NCBI RefSeq assembly: GCF_042650605.1
Contig: NZ_JBHSBN010000010.1
Coordinates: 155,027 to 219,026, forward strand
Source: Micromonospora_J zhanjiangensis
Lineage (GTDB): Bacteria; Actinomycetota; Actinomycetes; Mycobacteriales; Micromonosporaceae
Reading direction: 5' to 3'
Length of the DNA: 64,000 nt
The position numbers and the translations under genes were made by a program. Below, in pieces: positions 57,987 to 64,000 of the stretch (the first letter of the stretch is position 1; the number at the start of each line of letters is the position of its first letter). The notes under the pieces were generated by a model. That model searched no databases. It saw only the letters and a list, made by a program, of their open reading frames with translations, and was not told the DNA's origin.

Positions 57987-59294
57987 ATGGTCAGATCACG
58001 GGCGACCCTCGCCGCCGGCGCGTTGCTGCTGGCGGCATCCCTCGGGCTCACCGCGTGCGGCAGTAACGGCGAAGGCGACGACGGTGCCGACGCGAAGAGC
58101 CTGACGCTCTGGCACTACGAGGGCGCGAACAGCGCCATGGGCATCGCCTGGAACGAGGCGATCAACCAGTTCAAGGCCAGCCACCCCGGGGTGGAGGTCA
58201 AGTTCGAGGAGAGAGGCTTCGAGCAGATCCAGCAGAACGCCGGGATGATCCTCAACTCGGACAGCGCCCCGGACATCATGGAGTACAACAAGGGCAACGC
58301 CACCGCCGGCCTGCTGTCGAAGCAGGGACTGCTCACCGACCTCACCGAGCAGGCCAGGTCGCGCGGGTGGGAGAAGGCGCTCAGCCCGAGCCTGCAGACC
58401 ACCGCCAAGTACAGCCAGGACGGCATCATGGGCGGCGACAAGTTCTACGGCGTGCCGAACTACGGCGAGTACGTGATGGTCTACTACAACAAGGACCTGT
58501 TCGCGAAGCACAAGGTGGCCGTACCGACCTCGCTGGCCGAGTTCGAGACGGCGATGGACACCTTCGTCAAGGCCGGCGTCACCCCGATCGCGACGGCCGG
58601 CGCGGAGTACCCCGCCCACCAGATCTTCTACGAGCTGGCGCTCGCCAAGGCCGACCGCAGCTTCGTCGACAAGTTCGAGCTCTACAAGGGCAAGGTCGAC
58701 TTCCACGGACCGGAGCTGACCTTCGGCGCGCAGACCTTCGCCGACTGGGTGAAGAAGGGCTACATCCCGAAGACCTCGGCCAGCCTCAAGGCCGAGGACA
58801 TGGGCGTCGCCTTCGAGCAGGGCAAGTACCCGATCATGATCTCCGGTAGCTGGTGGTTCGGCCGGCTGGCCAAGGAGATCAACAAGTTCCAGTGGGGCAC
58901 CTTCCTGTTCCCCGGCAACAAGCTGCACCCCGGTTCCAGCGGCAACCTGTGGGTGGTGCCGACCAAGTCCAAGGCCAAGAAGCTGGCGTACGACTTCATC
59001 GACATCACCATGAAGCCGGAGATCCAGAACCTGCTGGCCAACAACGGCGGCATCCCGGTGGCGGCCGACCTGTCGAAGATCACCGACCCGCGGAACAAGG
59101 AACTCAACGACAACTTCGCCCGGATCGCCTCCAACGACGGGCTCGCCTTCTACTCGGACTGGCCGGCGCCGGGCTACTACGACGTCAACGTCAGCGCGGT
59201 ACAGGGCCTGATCAACGGCTCCAAGACGCCCGCCGCGGCGCTCGACCAGCTGGCCAAGCCGTACCAGGAGAACCTGAGCAACATCGGTAAGTGA
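57987..59294 (+). CDS. ABC transporter sugar-binding lipoprotein
   Basis: 435 residues. Lipoprotein signal with lipobox L-T-A-C (Cys24). Family 1 extracellular solute-binding protein: 'GVPNYGEYVMVYYNKDLFAKHK', 'AFEQGKYPIMISGSWWFG' and 'PEIQNLLANNGGIPVAADL'. It captures an oligosaccharide at the outer face of the membrane and delivers it to the two permeases downstream. No ATPase gene is present; such actinobacterial importers usually share a MsiK-type ATPase encoded elsewhere. A large hairpin follows the stop codon. Confidence 0.9.
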   Translation: MVRSRATLAAGALLLAASLGLTACGSNGEGDDGADAKSLTLWHYEGANSAMGIAWNEAINQFKASHPGVEVKFEERGFEQIQQNAGMILNSDSAPDIMEYNKGNATAGLLSKQGLLTDLTEQARSRGWEKALSPSLQTTAKYSQDGIMGGDKFYGVPNYGEYVMVYYNKDLFAKHKVAVPTSLAEFETAMDTFVKAGVTPIATAGAEYPAHQIFYELALAKADRSFVDKFELYKGKVDFHGPELTFGAQTFADWVKKGYIPKTSASLKAEDMGVAFEQGKYPIMISGSWWFGRLAKEINKFQWGTFLFPGNKLHPGSSGNLWVVPTKSKAKKLAYDFIDITMKPEIQNLLANNGGIPVAADLSKITDPRNKELNDNFARIASNDGLAFYSDWPAPGYYDVNVSAVQGLINGSKTPAAALDQLAKPYQENLSNIGK

Positions 59295-59296
59295 GT

Positions 59297-59329
59297 CCTC
59301 GTGGCGGGCCGGACCGGCCCGCCACGAGG
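59297..59329 (+). promoter_or_regulatory. 33-nt perfect hairpin after the binding-protein gene
   Basis: Arms of 16 nt: left arm 59297-59312 (starts CCTCGTGGCG), single central A at 59313, right arm 59314-59329 (ends GCCACGAGG), with no mismatch. In RNA the loop would open by one or two pairs. It lies between the binding-protein stop and the first permease start, where a stem can stabilise the upstream message or partly terminate transcription so that the binding protein is made in excess. Confidence 0.7.
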
Positions 59330-59356
59330 CGGTTCGGCACGGCGAGAGGCGAGCGG

Positions 59357-60286
59357 ATGGCAGGCGGGCACGGACGGCGACGCCGCGGCGCACGGCAGCG
59401 CGGCTACGCGGTGTTCCTGATCCCGGGGGTGGTGGCCGCCGTCGCGGTGATCGTGGTGCCGGTGGTCATGACGGTGGGGGCCAGCTTCACCCGGTGGACC
59501 GGCATCGGCGCGCCGCGCTGGGTCGGCCTGGACAACTACACCCGGCTCTTCGCCGACGAGTTGTTCTGGGCCTCGTTCGGGCACATCCTCGGGCTGATCG
59601 TGGCGATGGCAGTGCTGCCGACGCTGTTCGGCATGGTGCTCGCGGCGGTGCTGTTCGACTACGTCGCGCCGGCGTTCGGCAACCGCTGGGCGAATGTCTT
59701 CCGGTCCGGGTTCTACCTGCCGCAGGTGCTGCCGGTCGCGGTCACCGGCATCGTCTGGGGCTGGATCCTGCACCCGGAGTACGGCGCGCTCAACCGCATC
59801 CTGGACTCCGCCGGACTGGGGTCGCTGGGCCGCAACTGGCTCGGCGACCCGGACTGGGCGCTGCTGTCGGTGATGGGCGTGCTGGTGTGGTTCCAGCTCG
59901 GCTACCCGGTGGTGATGTTCATGTCCGGCCTGCAGCGCATCGACCCGGAGATCTACGAGGCCGCCTCGCTGGACGGCGCCGGCTGGTGGCAACGCTTCCG
60001 CCGGATCACCGTGCAGCTGATCCGGCCCGAGTTGTACGTGGTCCTGGTGACCACCACCATCGCCGCGTTGAAGATCTTCGGGCAGATCTTCGTGCTCACC
60101 CGGGGCGGTCCCGACAACGCGACCCTGGTGCCGTCGTACTTCGCGTACAAGAACTTCTTCCAGACGTTCAACGTCGGCTACGGCTCCGCGATCTCGACAG
60201 TGCTGCTGGTGCTCATCGTCGGGCTGGCGATCCTGTTCCTGCGGCTGCAGGACGCCGACCAACGGGTCCGGGCGGTGGGTCGATGA
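59357..60286 (+). CDS. ABC sugar transporter permease (MalF-like)
   Basis: 309 residues, six membrane helices. 'LDNYTRLFADELFWASFGHILGL' and the EAA loop 'IDPEIYEAASLDGAGWWQRFRRITVQLIRPEL' identify a MalF/UgpA-type permease that docks the ATPase. ATG 59357 (after GCGAGAGGCGAGCGG) is chosen; a GTG at 59291 overlapping the upstream stop would put the 33-nt hairpin inside the coding sequence and add 22 uncharacteristic residues. Overlaps the next permease gene by 4 bp. Confidence 0.9.
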   Translation: MAGGHGRRRRGARQRGYAVFLIPGVVAAVAVIVVPVVMTVGASFTRWTGIGAPRWVGLDNYTRLFADELFWASFGHILGLIVAMAVLPTLFGMVLAAVLFDYVAPAFGNRWANVFRSGFYLPQVLPVAVTGIVWGWILHPEYGALNRILDSAGLGSLGRNWLGDPDWALLSVMGVLVWFQLGYPVVMFMSGLQRIDPEIYEAASLDGAGWWQRFRRITVQLIRPELYVVLVTTTIAALKIFGQIFVLTRGGPDNATLVPSYFAYKNFFQTFNVGYGSAISTVLLVLIVGLAILFLRLQDADQRVRAVGR

Positions 60287-61194
60287 CCGCCCCGCCCGTC
60301 CAGCCCGTCGCGCCGGCGGTGGGCACCGCCCCGCGGCCGTCCCGCGCCGGCGCGCCGACGGACCGGCGCAAGCGCCGCCGGCCGACCCGGTTCGTGGTGC
60401 TGGCCGTGCTGCTGGTGGCCGTGCTGCTGACCGTCGCCCCGCTGCTGGTGGTGGCGATGAACGCGGTCAAGAACCCGGCCGACTACGCCGGCAACGGGCC
60501 GCTCGCCGCGCCCCGGTCGCTGTACTTCGACGGCATCGTCGACTTCTGGCACCGGGTCGATTTCACCCGCAAGCTGCTCAACAGCCTGGTGATCAGCCTG
60601 ACCGTGGCGGTCGGCGGGGTCGTGCTGTCGGTGCTCAACGCGTACGCCCTGGGCATCGGGCGGGTCCGCGGCCGGATGTGGTTCCTGGTCTTCTTCCTGG
60701 TGGCCAACCTGCTGCCGCAGGAGGCGCTGGTCTACCCGCTCTACTACCTGGCCAAGAGCCTCTACCTCTACGACAGCCCGCTCTCGGTCATCATCATCTT
60801 CATCGTCGTCCAGAGCGCCTTCGGCACCTACCTGCTCTCCTCGGTCTACCTGGAGTTCCCGACCGAGTTGCTCGACGCCGCCGAGGTGGACGGCGCCGGC
60901 CGGTGGCGCACGCTGTGGCGGGTGGTGGTGCCGGTCAGCCGGCCCACCCTGGCGGTGCTGTTCACCTTCTTCTTCGTCTGGACCTGGAACGAGTTCTTCC
61001 TGCCGCTGATCTTCCTGGTCTCCAAGGACAACCAGACCGTCCCGGTGGCCCTCGGCGTACTGCAGGGCGACCGGATGATGGACGCCACCACGACCAGCGC
61101 GTCCGCGCTGATCGGCATCCTGCCGGCGGTGATCTTCTTCCTGATCTTCCAGCGCACGCTGACCCGCGGCATCGCCGCGGGCGCGCTGAAATAG
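60283..61194 (+). CDS. ABC sugar transporter permease (MalG-like)
   Basis: 303 residues with six membrane helices after a 30-residue basic tail. EAA loop 'EFPTELLDAAEVDGAGRWRTLWRVVVPVSRPTLAVL'; 'FTFFFVWTWNEFFLPLIFL' is the MalG-type C-terminal helix region. Forms the heterodimeric channel with the MalF-like protein; starts on an ATGA overlap with it. The uptake system is completed by the lipoprotein and an ATPase from elsewhere. Confidence 0.9.
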   Translation: MTAPPVQPVAPAVGTAPRPSRAGAPTDRRKRRRPTRFVVLAVLLVAVLLTVAPLLVVAMNAVKNPADYAGNGPLAAPRSLYFDGIVDFWHRVDFTRKLLNSLVISLTVAVGGVVLSVLNAYALGIGRVRGRMWFLVFFLVANLLPQEALVYPLYYLAKSLYLYDSPLSVIIIFIVVQSAFGTYLLSSVYLEFPTELLDAAEVDGAGRWRTLWRVVVPVSRPTLAVLFTFFFVWTWNEFFLPLIFLVSKDNQTVPVALGVLQGDRMMDATTTSASALIGILPAVIFFLIFQRTLTRGIAAGALK

Positions 61195-61263
61195 CCCACC
61201 CCGGCGAGCGGTACCGGCGGCGGCGCGGCCGACCGGCCGGCTCGTCGCACCGCGAAGGGACGG

Positions 61264-63621
61264 ATGATGAAGTTCACCGACGGCTACTGGCGCAAGCGCG
61301 ACGGTCTCACGGTGCTGCATCCGGTGCAGCTCGTGGACGCCACCGCGGACGACCGATCGCTGCGCGTGTACGCCGCCACCCGGCCGGTCCGGGACCGGGG
61401 GGACACCCTGAACGCCCCGCTCATCACGGTCACCTGCACCGCACCGATGCCGGACGTCATCCGGGTCACCATCAGCCACTTCCAGGGTGAACGGCCCCGG
61501 CTGCCGGCCTTCGACCTGGCGGCCGATCCGGACACCCCGGTCAAGGCCGCGGTGGACGACACCGGTGCGACGTTCAGCTCCGGCACGCTCACCGCCCGGT
61601 TCACCGGCGGCGACGCATGGCGGCTGGACTTCCTGGCCGACGGGCGGGTGCTCACCGGCAGCGGACGCAAGGGGATCGGCGTGGTCGAGGCCCGGGAGGG
61701 GCTCGACCCGGCCACCGGCCGGGACATCCTGCGGCACTACGTGCACGAGCAACTCGACCTGGGCGTCGGCGAGGCCGTCTACGGACTGGGCGAGCGGTTC
61801 GGTCCACTGGTCAAGAACGGTCAGACGGTGGACACCTGGAACGACGACGGTGGCACCAGCAGCGAACTGGCCTACAAGAACGTGCCATTCTACCTGACCA
61901 ACCGCGGCTACGGGGTGCTGGTCGACCACCCGGGCCGGGTGTCCTTCGAGGTCGGCTCCGAGGTGGTCTCCCGCAGCCAGTTCAGCGTCGCCGGGCAGAG
62001 CCTGTCCTATCTGGTGGTGTACGGCCCGACGCCGCGGGACGTGCTGCGCCGCTACACCGCGCTGACCGGCCGGCCGGCGCTGCCGCCGCCGTGGTCGTTC
62101 GGCCTGTGGCTCACCACGTCCTTCACCACCCCGTACGACGAGGCGACGGTCACCCGGTTCGTGGACGGCATGGCCGAGCGGGACCTGCCGCTGAGCGTGT
62201 TCCACTTCGACACGTTCTGGATGCGGGAGTACCACTGGTGCGACTTCGAGTGGGACAGCCGGACCTTCCCCGATCCGCCGGGGATGCTCGCCCGGCTGGC
62301 CGCCCGGGGACTGCGAACCTGTGTCTGGATCAACCCGTACATCGCGCAGCGGTCGGCCATGTTCGCCGAGGGGGCAGCCGCCGGCTACCTGCTGCGCCGG
62401 CCGAACGGCGACGTCTGGCAGTGGGACCACTGGCAGGCCGGCATGGCCCTGGTCGACTTCACCAATCCGGACGCCCGCGCCTGGTACGCGGGGAAGCTGC
62501 GCGGGCTGCTGGAGATGGGCGTGGACTGCTTCAAGTCGGACTTCGGGGAACGCGTACCGGCCGACGACGTGGTCTACTTCGACGGCTCCGACCCGGAGCG
62601 GATGCACAACTACTACACGTACCTGTACAACGAGGTCGTCTTCGAGGTGCTGCGCGAGCACCGCGGCGAGCACGACGCGGTGGTCTTCGCCCGCTCCGCG
62701 ACGACCGGCGGGCAGAAGTTCCCGGTGCACTGGGCCGGTGACAACTCTGCCACCTTCGAGTCGATGGCCGAGACCCTGCGCGGCGGGTTGTCCCTGGCCG
62801 CCTGCGGCTTCGGGTTCTGGAGCCACGACATCGGCGGCTTCGAGGGCCGACCGGACCCGGCGGTGTTCAAACGTTGGATCGCCTTCGGTCTGCTCTCCTC
62901 GCACAGCCGGCTGCACGGCAACCAGAGCTACCGGGTGCCGTGGCTGTTCGACGAGGAGTCCGTCGAGGTGCTGCGGACGTTCACCCGGCTCAAGTGCCGG
63001 CTGATGCCGTACCTGTTCGGCGCGGCGGTGCGGGCCCACCGGGAGGGAATCCCGGTGCTGCGGCCGATGGCGGTGGACTTCCCGGACGACCCGGCCTGCG
63101 TACACCTGGACCGGCAGTACCTGCTCGGCGACGACCTGCTGGTGGCGCCGGTGTTCAGCGCCGACGGGGACACGTCGTACTACGTGCCGGCCGGCCGGTG
63201 GACCCGGTTCGTCGACGGCGGCACCGTCGAGGGGCCGGCCTGGGTGCGCGAGACGCACGGCTTCGACAGCGTGCCGCTGCTGGTGCGGCCGGGCGCCGTG
63301 CTTGCCGTGGGCGCCCGCGAGGACCGCCCGGACTACGACTACGCCGACGGCGTCACCCTGCGCGTGTATCCCGGCCCCGACGGCACCCGGACCGTCACCG
63401 TGCCGGCCCCGGACGGTACGGCCGCGGCCACCTTCGAGGTCGAACGGTCCGGTGCCGGCATCCGGATCGAGCGGCGCGGCGCACCGGCACCGTGGCGGGT
63501 GCTGCTGGTCGGCGCCACCGGCACCGACCCGGCGGACGGCACGGTCACCGCGACGGACCTGGGCGAGCTGGTGGAACCGCCGGCCGGCGCGACCACCTGC
63601 CAGGTTTCGGTAACGGCCTGA
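61264..63621 (+). CDS. GH31 alpha-xylosidase (YicI-like)
   Basis: 785 residues, no signal peptide, so cytoplasmic. The GH31 barrel has nucleophile D426 in 'DCFKSDFGERVP' and acid/base D493 in 'QKFPVHWAGDN'. 'RSATTGGQKFPVHWAGDNSATFESM' and 'SFTTPYDEATVTRFVDGMAERDLPLSVFHFDTFWM' match YicI, whose K-x-D-F-G-E loop marks alpha-xylosidases. It would cleave alpha-1,6-xylose from imported xyloglucan oligosaccharides (isoprimeverose units). The ATG at 61264 is followed by a second ATG; either could be used. It lies 69 bp after the permease gene, on the same strand. Confidence 0.85.
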   Translation: MMKFTDGYWRKRDGLTVLHPVQLVDATADDRSLRVYAATRPVRDRGDTLNAPLITVTCTAPMPDVIRVTISHFQGERPRLPAFDLAADPDTPVKAAVDDTGATFSSGTLTARFTGGDAWRLDFLADGRVLTGSGRKGIGVVEAREGLDPATGRDILRHYVHEQLDLGVGEAVYGLGERFGPLVKNGQTVDTWNDDGGTSSELAYKNVPFYLTNRGYGVLVDHPGRVSFEVGSEVVSRSQFSVAGQSLSYLVVYGPTPRDVLRRYTALTGRPALPPPWSFGLWLTTSFTTPYDEATVTRFVDGMAERDLPLSVFHFDTFWMREYHWCDFEWDSRTFPDPPGMLARLAARGLRTCVWINPYIAQRSAMFAEGAAAGYLLRRPNGDVWQWDHWQAGMALVDFTNPDARAWYAGKLRGLLEMGVDCFKSDFGERVPADDVVYFDGSDPERMHNYYTYLYNEVVFEVLREHRGEHDAVVFARSATTGGQKFPVHWAGDNSATFESMAETLRGGLSLAACGFGFWSHDIGGFEGRPDPAVFKRWIAFGLLSSHSRLHGNQSYRVPWLFDEESVEVLRTFTRLKCRLMPYLFGAAVRAHREGIPVLRPMAVDFPDDPACVHLDRQYLLGDDLLVAPVFSADGDTSYYVPAGRWTRFVDGGTVEGPAWVRETHGFDSVPLLVRPGAVLAVGAREDRPDYDYADGVTLRVYPGPDGTRTVTVPAPDGTAAATFEVERSGAGIRIERRGAPAPWRVLLVGATGTDPADGTVTATDLGELVEPPAGATTCQVSVTA

Positions 63622-63747
63622 TCACGATCGATCGAGCGGTGACAACCGACCCGGCCGGCTCGGGCGTTCCTTCCGTGTGCGCACGAAGTTCGGCCGGGTC
63701 GCGTGGTGTACGCGACAACCCGACAGCGAAGGGGAGGACCCTCTCGA

Positions 63748-64000
63748 ATGAAGGTGTCGAAGCGTGCGGTTGTGTTTTTCTCCGCGGTGGCGCTGGTGTG
63801 CGTCGCGTCCGGCTGTAGCGGCGGTGGTAGCAGCGACTCCGGTAGCACCAAGGACGGCGCGATCACCATCGATGGCACGCAGCCCGAGGTTGGTCTGGTT
63901 CCGTCGAACACCACTGAGACCGGTGGTGGCAACATCCTCGACTACATGTGGACCGGTCTGGTTTCCTACCCGAACAACGGTGGGGCGCCGAAGAACGCGG
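63748..64000 (+). CDS. ABC transporter solute-binding lipoprotein, family 5 (5' part only)
   Basis: 84 codons visible before the window ends. Lipobox V-A-S-G-C (Cys23), Gly/Ser-rich linker, then 'ITIDGTQPEVGLVPSNTTETGGGNILDYMWTGLVSY', the N-terminal block of family-5 (peptide/oligopeptide) binding proteins. Ribosome site GGGGAGGA before ATG 63748. Codons use T more often than the neighbours (GTT, GGT, TCT), a sign of high expression in actinomycete binding proteins or of a different origin. Confidence 0.85.
   Translation, partial: MKVSKRAVVFFSAVALVCVASGCSGGGSSDSGSTKDGAITIDGTQPEVGLVPSNTTETGGGNILDYMWTGLVSYPNNGGAPKNA

Noticed and set aside
59291..59356. GTG start for the first permease overlapping the binding-protein stop
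   Set aside because: It would translate through a 16-bp stem and add an atypical Arg/Pro/Gly leader; ATG 59357 has a purine-rich ribosome site.

Overview
The window is high-GC DNA with the start-codon habits (many GTG, a few TTG), lipoboxes, XRE/DUF5753/DUF397 pairs, SARP and LacI regulators and CBM2 protein of a filamentous actinomycete, probably Micromonosporaceae. The genus is an inference from gene content; there is no rRNA or other marker here. I found 50 coding entries: 47 complete genes, one pseudogene, and two genes cut by the window edges. I see no tRNA, rRNA, CRISPR array or insertion sequence.

Left part (1-8.3 kb): a truncated secreted YncE-like beta-propeller gene diverges from a PucR regulator across a perfect 18-bp palindrome. 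A six-gene leftward operon follows with a type VII secretion mycosin, several ESX/WXG-like helical proteins and membrane-anchored partners. No secretion-core gene (EccB/C/D/E) is visible.

Centre-left (8.5-21 kb): an accessory, defence-island-like stretch. It holds an SCO6745-family protein; a MerR/DUF433 antitoxin-like gene whose PIN-like partner carries an in-frame amber stop; an XRE regulator coupled to a 47-residue membrane/zinc-knuckle microprotein; a DUF5753/DUF397 pair; and a three-gene operon (13996-20818). That operon encodes a DUF4011 helicase with a C-terminal Vsr/PD-(D/E)xK nuclease, a protein with a HEPN-like motif, and a coiled-coil protein of unknown family. It is my main candidate for an undescribed (anti-phage) system.

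Centre (21-47.4 kb): a CBM2 protein and an aldo/keto reductase, then what looks like a biosynthetic gene cluster. A tightly coupled seven-gene operon handles polyprenyl-phosphate-linked sugars (UbiA-type DPPR-synthase-like enzyme, GT87, GT2, epimerase, class III aminotransferase, EEP phosphatase). Beyond a large SARP regulator lie a StsC/BtrS-like aminotransferase and a 2-deoxy-scyllo-inosose-synthase-like cyclase (aminocyclitol logic). With them is a set of stand-alone NRPS parts (A domain, PCP, two C-domain proteins, P450, MupA-type flavin monooxygenase) and an MFS exporter. Two divergent promoters inside it share a 10-bp-spaced tandem GCATCG element. I infer an aminoacylated aminocyclitol-type product, not matched to anything I know.

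Right part (47.4-64 kb): a Kup potassium transporter and an XRE regulator with a beta-rich C-terminus. Then comes a sugar-utilisation locus: GH3, GH35, LacI regulator, ABC importer (binding protein plus two permeases) and GH31 alpha-xylosidase. Two promoters carry the identical 18-bp palindrome, which ties them to the LacI protein. The enzyme set fits galactosylated xyloglucan oligosaccharides. The window ends inside a family-5 solute-binding lipoprotein gene.
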